NCBI GenBank assembly: GCA_016712465.1
Contig: JADJQZ010000001.1
Coordinates: forward strand, 434,001 to 498,000
Length of the DNA stretch: 64,000 nt
Reading direction: 5' to 3'
DNA from: Candidatus Obscuribacter sp.
Lineage (GTDB): Bacteria; Cyanobacteriota; Vampirovibrionia; Obscuribacterales; Obscuribacteraceae
Positions 17,453-25,180 of this stretch are shown here, piece after piece. The stretch's first letter is position 1; every line of letters starts with the position of its first letter. The notes under the pieces are model-generated. The model was not told the origin of the DNA. It made no database searches and saw nothing but the letters and a program-made list of their open reading frames with translations. A program made the position numbers and the translations under genes.

Positions 17453-18999
17453 CAGCTCTGCTTCCTCTCTTGCCTATTGCCTGCCGCTGCTGCGCTGGGG
17501 GTGGCAGAGAGTTTTTCCAGAAGGGCTCTGGCGCTTTCCGGTCTGGCCTCTGCCTCAAAGGCAGTAAGCTGGTTGATTAAAGCACTGGTGGCGCTGGAGA
17601 TCTCCGGCACCAGGTCCTTCGGATTGGAGGCACTGAGAGCTTCCGGGTCGCTGCCTGTGAGCAGGAAGTGCAGGGTGCCTCCCAGGGCATAAAGATCGCT
17701 TGCCTGGCTGGCCTTGCCCCGCAACTGCTCCGGTGCAATGTAGCATTGTTTGCCGATCATGGTGCCGGTGGCCTGACCGACGAGTTCGTTGGCGGCACCA
17801 AAATCCACCACGCAGAGACTGCCGTCCTTTCTGAGAATAATATTGTCGGGAGTAAGGTCGCGGTGAATAAGTGGCGGGTTTTGCTCGTGCAAGTAGGCGA
17901 GAATCTCCAGAAGCTTGCTGCAGTAATTGAGCACGTTTTTTTCTTTTTGCTTGCCCCTGGTCTGTACCAGTTGACGCAAGGTCAAACCCGGTATGTACTC
18001 CAAAACCAGATAGTCCCTTCCCTCTTCCACAAAACGGTCCAGAACCCTGGCGATATGCGGATGTTTAAGTTTGAGAAGCAGGTGCGCCTCTCTTTCAAAC
18101 AGCTCTCTTGCCTTTTTTCTTTGCTCCTCGCTTACTCCCTGTGGGAGAACCGATTCTTTCAGAACGACTTTGGCATTGCTGTTCTCTTTGTGCCTTGCCA
18201 AATAGACGGCAGACATCCCTCCGGCAGCCAGCTCCATCAGAATTTCATAGCGCCCTTCTTGCAAGAGGTGGCGACCTGGCAGTGGGACATAGCTGGTAGC
18301 GCAGTAACTGGGATTGAGATCCTCACTCCAGAGTTGCGTGAAGCTTTCAGCATTTACATGTTCAAGCACGATGGCCTTTTGCAACTTGACGAAATCGCTG
18401 GAGAGTTTGCTCTGGTCGCCAAATTTATCTATGGCGGCGAATAACTCTTCTGCTTGCGCTCGGCTCAGGAGCGACAGGTGAAGAGTGGCGGAGCCGCCGG
18501 ACTTGAAATCGAAAACGAGACAGGGTCCGATGCCGCCGGTTTGAAGAAATTGCCGCCAGTTTATCTTTTCTCCGGCGAAGTTAGGGAAGGTGCAGGTGGC
18601 TGCTGCTTCCGGATAAACTATCTGGACTGAGTGGATGTCTTGCCAGGGGCGCTTCCGGCGGCGGTGTAGTTGCAGGTTCCAGATGGGAGCAAATTCCAGG
18701 GTCTGGCTGTCGTAGGAAATTGTGCAGAGACGTTGGCGCACAGCCAGGTAAATGAGGGCGCCGGCCACCAGACCGGGCAGGAAAATGCCCAGGCAGGCAC
18801 TCGGATTGGTTAATATGTGCCTGTTGCTCAGGCTGATAGACACCGTCAGCCATAGATAGACCAGGGCCAGAAGACCGAAAAGACCGTAATGCAGTGCCCT
18901 CAATGTAGGATGATACATGCTGAAGGTAATGGTGTTCAGTGGTTCATGACCGGTATTTTGCAGAGCCGGTACTTTCAGGTTCTCGTCTTCAGCGTGCAT
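17452..18999 (-). CDS. Membrane Ser/Thr protein kinase, DFG variant (pair 1)
   Basis: 515 residues. Membrane helices lie at about 34-53 and 68-86, then a PH-like domain (about 90-195), the linker motif FTQLWSEDL (220-228), and a kinase domain (about 251-500). Lys281 sits in VVLKES, and the catalytic loop is HRDLTPDN (379-386) with Thr383 in place of Lys. DFG occupies 399-401, followed by an APEQLRGKA activation-segment end. The RBS GGAGGAAGAGG lies upstream of ATG 18999. It begins 74 bp after the A-T-R enzyme gene in the same direction, so it may belong to that operon. The kinase domain is cytoplasmic and C-terminal, with no extracytoplasmic sensor. Confidence 0.9.
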   Translation of the reverse strand: MHAEDENLKVPALQNTGHEPLNTITFSMYHPTLRALHYGLFGLLALVYLWLTVSISLSNRHILTNPSACLGIFLPGLVAGALIYLAVRQRLCTISYDSQTLEFAPIWNLQLHRRRKRPWQDIHSVQIVYPEAAATCTFPNFAGEKINWRQFLQTGGIGPCLVFDFKSGGSATLHLSLLSRAQAEELFAAIDKFGDQSKLSSDFVKLQKAIVLEHVNAESFTQLWSEDLNPSYCATSYVPLPGRHLLQEGRYEILMELAAGGMSAVYLARHKENSNAKVVLKESVLPQGVSEEQRKKARELFEREAHLLLKLKHPHIARVLDRFVEEGRDYLVLEYIPGLTLRQLVQTRGKQKEKNVLNYCSKLLEILAYLHEQNPPLIHRDLTPDNIILRKDGSLCVVDFGAANELVGQATGTMIGKQCYIAPEQLRGKASQASDLYALGGTLHFLLTGSDPEALSASNPKDLVPEISSATSALINQLTAFEAEARPESARALLEKLSATPSAAAAGNRQERKQS

Positions 19000-19073
19000 T
19001 TGGTCCTATTCCTCTTCCTCCTTGTGTTCCCTGCCTTCTGCCACTGTAAACCGGACCGGGCAGGGTGGGAATC

Positions 19074-22000
19074 TCATGGGAGGTTCTTCAGGTAGAGTTC
19101 GATGAGCCTTTCGTCGGGCTGAGGACATCTGAGCGGAGCCAGGGCCCGATCTGTGTTTACGGTATCGAAGCAGACGTCGGTGGCTTGAAATAAGTCCATG
19201 GAGCGCAAGTGCCCGAAGGCTTTCTCTTGCGTACCGACAAGCAGGCGGCAGAGCCCCAGGTAAGCGGCTGCCGCGGCACTGTCGCCATGGTCCCGCCACT
19301 GCCCCAGGGGGCTCACCGCCATCTGCGGAAAGCGCTCCTTCAGTTTCAGGCAGAGGCGCTTGAGGCTCAGGCTCTCACTATTGGCTATATGGAAAGTTCT
19401 AAGCCCGCTGCCCCCTTTTCCCCCGGTGATAAGCCTGCTCATGCCGGTGGCGGCGTAATCTACCGGCGTGATATCGACGCAGACTTGCTCCGCTTTGTCG
19501 CTCAGGCATTCCTGCGGAATTGTGTTCATGGACCTGAGACCGTTCAAGAACATGGTGAGAAAGTCGGAATCGGCCATGATACCGTTTGTGGTGTCGCCGG
19601 TTATTAAGCCCAGGCGATAGATACTGAGAGGCAGACCGCGTTTGCCCAGCTTGCGCAATAGCACTTCCGCCAGCCATTTGCTCTGGGCATAGCCGCCCCA
19701 TATAAGGCGCGTCCGGCTCAAGTCGTCGCTTTCCAGAAGCCGCCCATGGTTTTGATCGGTGGAAACGAAGACGGAAAGTGTAGATGCATAGTGAAAATCT
19801 TTCAGCCGACCATGCATGGCAAATGCCGCCAGGTTGAGGGTGCCTTCCGTGTTGGCTGCTTCCAGCGAGCGGTAGGGCAAGACCATATTCACTCGCGCTG
19901 CCAGGTGAATTACACGATCTGTAGCCTCCGTCAGTTCTTCATAGCAGTCTTCCAGACCAAGGCGCTCCTCTTCAATGTTTCCGGGCAAGGGGCGCAGTTG
20001 ACCCCGGCTCAGGGCTGAGTTTAGTAACTCCAGGCTCTGCCGGTCCTGCAGGTAGCGGCCGGCCGTGTTCAAAATGCGAACGGTCGCTTCCGCCTGGTTC
20101 CTGGCCCGCACCAGGGCATAGAGTGTTGCCGGCTGCCAACTGACAGCGTTGCTTGCCTGGTCGGCCTCCAGCAGTTCTTTCAAAAGTCTGATGCCGAGAA
20201 AGCCGGTGGCACCGGTGAAGAGCGTACCGCTGCGGTTTTTTCGCTCACTGGCGCCAGTCACTGCAAGCTTTCCCCCCGAGTGCAGCAGGGCTTGGAACTT
20301 CGGCCACTCTTCCAGTCGCCTGGTGAGGGCGGCTGCTTCCATCACATCGCCTGAGTCTGCGCTCTCATGGTCGGTATTACTATTGCGGCAGAAGCGGGCC
20401 AGCCGAGTGCAGCTAGGATGAGTGAAAACAGCCTCGGGGGAAAGGTCCAGACCCTTAACGGAAAGGGCCGCCGCCAGTTCCACCGCGCCCAGGGAATCCA
20501 GACCCAGGTCGAAGAAATCGTCCTCCAGGTCTATCTGCTCATAGCCCAGGATGCGACAGAGGCAGCGGGCTATGAGCTCCTCTTCAGCCTCGCTTGCTCG
20601 GGTATTGGAAGGTGGCGGCGCGCTCGTTCGCTCCTTGAGCGGGTGGGCGGCCAGAGCCGTCAAATCAATTTTGCCGCTGGCGGTGAGGGGCAGAGTCTCA
20701 AGCCACTGGTAACGCTGCGGCAGCATCCAGACAGGCAGGGAGCGGCTCAGGTGCAGCCGCAATTCCCTGGCATTCGGTAAGCTTTCATGCAAGCGAGAAG
20801 GCAGAAGAAACGCTACCAGCATTTCCCTGCTACTTTTAGGGCTGACCGCTCTTTTCAGTACGGCCGCTCGTGCTATTTGAGGATGCTCGCAGAGTCTGGC
20901 TTCTATTTCTTCCGGCTCAATGAGAAGACCGCGCAATTTCATCTGGCGGTCGATGCGACCTTGAAATTCGTGGTTGCCTGAGGCATTCACGAGCACGCGG
21001 TCGCAGGTCTTGTAGTATCTGATACCATCTCTGGTGAGAAAGCGTTCCCGGTTCAAATCGCTGCGATGCAAATAACCCCTGGCCAGTCCTATGCCTGCAA
21101 TGAAGAGTTCGCCGCTTTCGCCCACTTCTGCCGGTGTGCCGTCTTCCTTCAAAACCAGGTAGCTGATATCTTTGATGGGTGCTCCGATCAAGGGCGCTTG
21201 CCAGTCCGGCCCGCAGTGGGTCAGGCTGGTGCAGACCGTTGCTTCCGTGGGTCCGTAGACGCAAACCAGCTTGACTCTGGCCGCCCAGGTTCTGACCACG
21301 TCCTGGGGGCAGACCTCGCCGCCTATTACTATCGACTTGAGGGTGGGCGGACAGAGGGTCGGGTCGAGCAGCTTGAGCACACTGGGAGGGATGTCCACAT
21401 AACTGACCTGCCTCTTTTTCATCAGTTCGATCAATTCTTTCCCCGGTCTCAGCTTGTCGGCTTTCTCGATGATCAAAGCGGCCCCGCTCAGGAGGGCTGT
21501 GCCGATGTCGGATATGGAGGCATCGAAGCTGGTGGAAAGATAAAAAAGAGAGCGGCTCTCTTCGGTGATGGAAAATGCCTGGATCTGCTCTTTCAGCAGG
21601 TTGACCAGACCTCTCTGCTCAACCATCACTCCCTTGGGGCGCCCCGTAGAGCCCGAGGTGAAAATGATGTAGGCCAGGTCGCCGGCCTGTGCCATAGCAT
21701 TTGGGAGCGCGGGCGGTTCATCCTGGTGGGCAATTGTGAAGGGCACGGGTTGCAGTTGCAATTGGTCGCTTGCTGCACTGAGAAGATGTTCCTGGTCTTC
21801 ATCCCGTGCCAATACCAGAATTTTGTTTTGCCCCTGTTCTTTGTTTTGCTGGATGAGTTCTTGGAAAATATACTGCAGGCGTTGCACCGGCAAAGCCGCA
21901 TCCACAGGCGCAAATGCAGCGCGCACCAGCCAGGTGGCCAGCAAGGCCTTTATGTAGTCGTAAGACTTAGGCAAGCAAAGGGCCAGCACCGTTTCCGGTG

Positions 22001-22184
22001 CCGCTCCCGCTTCCTTCAGTCTGGCCGCCAAATGCAGGGCTTCTTCGTAGAGGCGCCGATAGGTGAATTCTCGACCTTCTTCGATTACGGCCGGTCGCTC
22101 CGGATAAGCATGCACCACAGTCTGAAAGACTGCCAGGAAGCTCTGCCAATCAGGGGTATTGTCTTCGTAAGCAGACTCTTTCAC
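19074..22184 (-). CDS. Adenylation-carrier-thioester reductase enzyme (NRPS-like, A-T-R)
   Basis: 1,036 residues with three domains. The adenylation domain (about 1-515) has YIIFTSGSTGRPKG (172-185), YGPTEAT and Lys505 in TASGKID. The carrier domain (about 530-600) has phosphopantetheine Ser564 in DLGLDSLGAVEL. The thioester-reductase domain (about 655-1036) has FTGATGFLG and the YAQSK dyad Tyr832/Lys836. There is no condensation domain. It should activate one carboxylic acid with ATP, load it on the carrier and release it with NADPH as an aldehyde or alcohol, like Lys2 or carboxylic acid reductases. Specificity positions by alignment to GrsA read D-A-S-D-V-G-V-V-C-K, near the Glu/Gln type D-A-K/Q-D-L-G-V-V-D-K. 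ATG 22184 starts 2 bp after the methyltransferase stop. Confidence 0.92.
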   Translation of the reverse strand: MKESAYEDNTPDWQSFLAVFQTVVHAYPERPAVIEEGREFTYRRLYEEALHLAARLKEAGAAPETVLALCLPKSYDYIKALLATWLVRAAFAPVDAALPVQRLQYIFQELIQQNKEQGQNKILVLARDEDQEHLLSAASDQLQLQPVPFTIAHQDEPPALPNAMAQAGDLAYIIFTSGSTGRPKGVMVEQRGLVNLLKEQIQAFSITEESRSLFYLSTSFDASISDIGTALLSGAALIIEKADKLRPGKELIELMKKRQVSYVDIPPSVLKLLDPTLCPPTLKSIVIGGEVCPQDVVRTWAARVKLVCVYGPTEATVCTSLTHCGPDWQAPLIGAPIKDISYLVLKEDGTPAEVGESGELFIAGIGLARGYLHRSDLNRERFLTRDGIRYYKTCDRVLVNASGNHEFQGRIDRQMKLRGLLIEPEEIEARLCEHPQIARAAVLKRAVSPKSSREMLVAFLLPSRLHESLPNARELRLHLSRSLPVWMLPQRYQWLETLPLTASGKIDLTALAAHPLKERTSAPPPSNTRASEAEEELIARCLCRILGYEQIDLEDDFFDLGLDSLGAVELAAALSVKGLDLSPEAVFTHPSCTRLARFCRNSNTDHESADSGDVMEAAALTRRLEEWPKFQALLHSGGKLAVTGASERKNRSGTLFTGATGFLGIRLLKELLEADQASNAVSWQPATLYALVRARNQAEATVRILNTAGRYLQDRQSLELLNSALSRGQLRPLPGNIEEERLGLEDCYEELTEATDRVIHLAARVNMVLPYRSLEAANTEGTLNLAAFAMHGRLKDFHYASTLSVFVSTDQNHGRLLESDDLSRTRLIWGGYAQSKWLAEVLLRKLGKRGLPLSIYRLGLITGDTTNGIMADSDFLTMFLNGLRSMNTIPQECLSDKAEQVCVDITPVDYAATGMSRLITGGKGGSGLRTFHIANSESLSLKRLCLKLKERFPQMAVSPLGQWRDHGDSAAAAAYLGLCRLLVGTQEKAFGHLRSMDLFQATDVCFDTVNTDRALAPLRCPQPDERLIELYLKNLP

Positions 22185-22186
22185 GA

Positions 22187-22996
22187 TTATCTGGCCAGTG
22201 CTATACAGCGGGGACTGTTGACGCCGAAGGGCGTGCCATGGAAGTCTCCCATTAGTTCTATCCTTTCGAAGCCGACTTGTCTGAGCATGTCTTTGATCTG
22301 ATGGGGTAAGTAGACCGCCAGGCTGCTCTTCTGACAGGAGCGTTTGCCGTCCGCTTCAATAAAGGTCCATTCTTGTAAGAGGCGACCGGTTTCCGGGCTG
22401 AAAGCTGCTTCTCTATTGACCGTGAGAGTGCCTGTGGCGGTATCTATATGGCGCACGATATGCTTGCGAAAGCTGGAAATCACCAGGTAGAAGTTAGGGA
22501 AGTCGAGCAAGAAGGGTGCCCCTTCTTTCAGACAGCCTCTGACCATTTTGAGCATGGCCAGATTGACGCCGTCATCGCCGTAGCCGAAACTTGTGTAGAG
22601 ATTGACAGCCAGGTCGCAGGGGCTGGGTGTTGTGTAAGTGGTGGCATCGGCCAACAGATAATGAGCCCGGTTTTGCACCTTCAGTATTTCGGCGCGGCGC
22701 TTGGCCTCGTCAATAAACTGGGGGCAGAGGTCGGTACCATATACGGTGTGGCCTTGGCCGGCCAGGGGCAAACTTATTGAGCCAACTCCGCAGCATTGAT
22801 CATAGATGACGGCTCCTTCAGGTAAGGGGGTGTGCACAGAAAGAAATGCCAGAATCTCCTCCTGGTCTTCCCGGTGAGCATTGTCGAGATACTGGATGAA
22901 TGGTGTGTCCTGGTAAAATTTCAGCCACCAATTCTTTTCCGTTTCCGGTTCCGGCTTATCTGCTTTGGACTTAGTCGTATCAGCCTGGGCGTTCAT
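22187..22996 (-). CDS. Class I SAM-dependent methyltransferase
   Basis: 269 residues. Motif I is VIYDQCCGVGSISLPLA (63-79), followed by TDL with the acidic residue at the end of strand 2 (Asp89). Motif II/III-like strands (LLADATTY and CDLAVNLYTSFGY) come next, and the tail is beta-rich. The N-terminus is charged and disordered. The start at ATG 22996 overlaps the asparagine-synthetase stop by 4 bp (ATGA), and the stop lies 2 bp before the A-T-R gene, so the three are translationally coupled. The likely role is methylation of the pathway intermediate or product at N or O; the substrate cannot be read from the sequence. Confidence 0.88.
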   Translation of the reverse strand: MNAQADTTKSKADKPEPETEKNWWLKFYQDTPFIQYLDNAHREDQEEILAFLSVHTPLPEGAVIYDQCCGVGSISLPLAGQGHTVYGTDLCPQFIDEAKRRAEILKVQNRAHYLLADATTYTTPSPCDLAVNLYTSFGYGDDGVNLAMLKMVRGCLKEGAPFLLDFPNFYLVISSFRKHIVRHIDTATGTLTVNREAAFSPETGRLLQEWTFIEADGKRSCQKSSLAVYLPHQIKDMLRQVGFERIELMGDFHGTPFGVNSPRCIALAR

Positions 22997-24942
22997 GGTG
23001 TCATAAATCTCCGTTGCAATGATAGATAGGACAGGGCGGTCATCAATACCGGATCCATAGCGGCCCTCTCTTCCCCATCGAGAGTCTCCAGGTTATCCAA
23101 AAGGTTGAGCAGTTTGTTCTGGTCAAAGAAGCCGAGACGTGCAAATTGCGGGTCGGAGAGTTTTTCCTGCATGAGACGGCGCGCTCCCTGGTCGGCGAAG
23201 CGACTCAGAGGGGGTGCTACAAAAGGATGTTTGTGGCGTTCGTAGATGGTCCTGGTCAGGTGTTTTTCCAGGGCTTGCTTGAGGATATATTTCTCGGTAT
23301 CTCCCTTGATTTTCATAGTCAGGGGCAGGTGTCTGAGAAATTCAAAGAGCTTGTGATCGAGGAAGGGCAGCCTTCCTTCCAGGGATTGTCCCATTTCGAC
23401 GCCATCGCCGAGGGTGCGCAGAATGTAATTGGCGAGGGCTGTTTTGCTCCAGAGATAAAGCGATTGGTGCACCCGATTGCGTCCCGTCAATTGCCCGTCC
23501 ACGTCGAAGTGTCGAAGCAGGTCTTCGTAAGCGTCTCTCTGCGCAAAGGCGGAAAGAAAGTCAGGACTTGCCACCGCTGTCATTTTTTTGCCCAGAGTGC
23601 CTTTGGCTTTCAGAAAGCTCGGCACAAAACCAAGGGTTTGTTCTACGCTCTTAAGAGAAAGGGATGCGCCGGATGCCAGCATGATACCTTTGGACATGGG
23701 ATTTTCGGCGTAGAGAGACTTGAGCTTTTCTTCTTCTCCGCAGCCTGTCAACAAGTCACTGCGCAAGTGGGGATAACCGGCCAGCACTTCGTCGGAACCC
23801 TCGCCGGTGAGGGAGACGCGGAAACCGGCCTGGTGAATGGTCTTGTTCAGTATGTGTTTAGCCGACAGGTGTCCGTTTACAGCCAGTCCCTCCGAGAGGT
23901 AGCAGGCATCTTCAAGATTGTTGATGATATCCAGATTCGAGACTTGCACCGTGTGCAGTTCGGCCTGGACGAGGTCGGCCATTTCTCTGGCGATGGGTAA
24001 CTCGTCGTAGCCCTCTTCCTGGAAAGAAACAGTGAAGCAATTCATGGGACGGCTGCTGTTTTTGGCAGCCATGGCTAGAACTGAAGCGGAATCTAGCCCG
24101 CCGGATAGATGGCAAACCACCGGAAAGTCGGCGAAGAGCCGCAAGCGTACCGATTCTTCAAAGAGGCGGGCAAACTCCTCGATATATTCTTGCTCAAGGC
24201 TCCGGCTCAGGGTGGCGTTTTCTTCAGTCGGGCTTCTTTCCAGGGGATAGTCCAAATCGAAATAGCCGGCGATCTTGATCTGCCCGTCTTCCACCAGGAG
24301 GAAATGCCCCGGAGGCAGTTGCTTGATGTTCTGGAAAAGGGTGCGGTCACTGAGGGTGTACTGCATGTTCAGGGTATGGAAGACCGATTCTTCGTCGAAG
24401 GCGCAGGGCAGACCAGCGGCAAAGAGAGCTTTGGCTTCCGAGGCGGCATAGAGTTTGCCGTTCTGCACTGAGTAGCAGAGCGGTTTGATGCCGAAGCGGT
24501 CCCGCGCTAAAAGCAGTCTCTGCTTGCGTTCGTCGTAAAGGCAAAGAGCAAACTCCCCTCTCAATTCCTTGAGAAAATCTATGCCATGCTCTTCGTACAA
24601 ATGCAGGGCGATTTCCGAATCGGAACTGGTGGCAATTTTGTGCCCACGTACAGTCAGTTCACGGCCCAGGCGTTGGTGGTCGTAAAGTTCACCATTGACC
24701 ACCACGCGGATGTTTTCGTCTTCGTTGGCGAGGGGCTGATCGCCGTCGGCTACGGCAATGATGGCCAGTCTGGCATGGCCCAGGGCGACGTTACCGTCGG
24801 GGCTGAGCCAGTATTTCTTGCCGTCCGGTCCCCGGTGGTGCATGGCTTCCAAGCCGGCCTGCAATTTCTTAGTGTCAATCGGTTCCGGCTGGGAGTGGCC
24901 CTGGCCGCTGCTCAGGTTAATTATGGAGATTACGCCACACAT
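22993..24942 (-). CDS. asnB: Glutamine-hydrolysing asparagine synthetase homologue (AsnB-like)
   Basis: 649 residues, normal for AsnB. The N-terminal glutaminase has the mature nucleophile Cys2, HRGPDG (36-41), NGELYD (83-88) and SDSE (107-110). The C-terminal synthetase domain has the ATP PP-loop HLSGGLDSAS (278-287) and TGEGSDEVLAGY. It starts at ATG 24942 and heads the cluster, overlapping the methyltransferase. It may be ordinary asparagine synthetase (Asp + Gln + ATP). Its tight coupling to a methyltransferase and an A-T-R enzyme instead suggests pathway-specific amidation, as in other AsnB-like enzymes of natural-product clusters. The upstream region is shared with the divergent giant surface-protein gene. 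Confidence 0.9.
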   Translation of the reverse strand: MCGVISIINLSSGQGHSQPEPIDTKKLQAGLEAMHHRGPDGKKYWLSPDGNVALGHARLAIIAVADGDQPLANEDENIRVVVNGELYDHQRLGRELTVRGHKIATSSDSEIALHLYEEHGIDFLKELRGEFALCLYDERKQRLLLARDRFGIKPLCYSVQNGKLYAASEAKALFAAGLPCAFDEESVFHTLNMQYTLSDRTLFQNIKQLPPGHFLLVEDGQIKIAGYFDLDYPLERSPTEENATLSRSLEQEYIEEFARLFEESVRLRLFADFPVVCHLSGGLDSASVLAMAAKNSSRPMNCFTVSFQEEGYDELPIAREMADLVQAELHTVQVSNLDIINNLEDACYLSEGLAVNGHLSAKHILNKTIHQAGFRVSLTGEGSDEVLAGYPHLRSDLLTGCGEEEKLKSLYAENPMSKGIMLASGASLSLKSVEQTLGFVPSFLKAKGTLGKKMTAVASPDFLSAFAQRDAYEDLLRHFDVDGQLTGRNRVHQSLYLWSKTALANYILRTLGDGVEMGQSLEGRLPFLDHKLFEFLRHLPLTMKIKGDTEKYILKQALEKHLTRTIYERHKHPFVAPPLSRFADQGARRLMQEKLSDPQFARLGFFDQNKLLNLLDNLETLDGEERAAMDPVLMTALSYLSLQRRFMTP

Positions 24943-25093
24943 AAAGTACCGATTTGTAAAGAGGGACAGCCTGCACGTGCCTTATTTTGACACTGAACTG
25001 CGGGGAAAAGTCTGCATATGGAGAGGTTTTGCGTCGAATCTACTGGCAACCAGGCGCAAACCTAAGCTAATTGGGCTTCTACCTTGCTTAAGT

Positions 25094-25128
25094 CCCCCAT
25101 CTGGGGGAATAATATAACTAGATGGGGG
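25094..25128 (+). promoter_or_regulatory. Alternative hairpins in the leader of the giant surface-protein gene
   Basis: CCCCC-ATCT-GGGGG (25094-25107) can form a tight hairpin. Alternatively CCCCCATCT (25094-25102) can pair with AGATGGGGG (25120-25128) in a longer stem. The two folds exclude each other. The element is 53 bp upstream of the GTG at 25181, where it could act on transcript stability or initiation. Confidence 0.45.
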
Positions 25129-25167
25129 ATTAGATACCTCTATTGGGTTACTGAAAGTGCAGGAATC

Positions 25168-25174
25168 AAGGTGG
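25168..25174 (+). promoter_or_regulatory. Ribosome binding site deciding the adhesin start
   Basis: AAGGTGG lies 6 bases before GTG 25181, a standard spacing. The alternative in-frame GTG at 25157 has no purine-rich element upstream. Confidence 0.7.
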
Positions 25175-25180
25175 TATCCG

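Noticed and set aside
21066..22301. 411-codon open frame antisense to the A-T-R enzyme
   Set aside because: A shadow of a clearly recognisable adenylation domain; no motif and no RBS.
22187..24942. Lasso-peptide type cluster, because of the AsnB-like enzyme
   Set aside because: There is no precursor peptide or transglutaminase-like B protein nearby, and the N-terminal Cys2 glutaminase is intact as in true AsnB.
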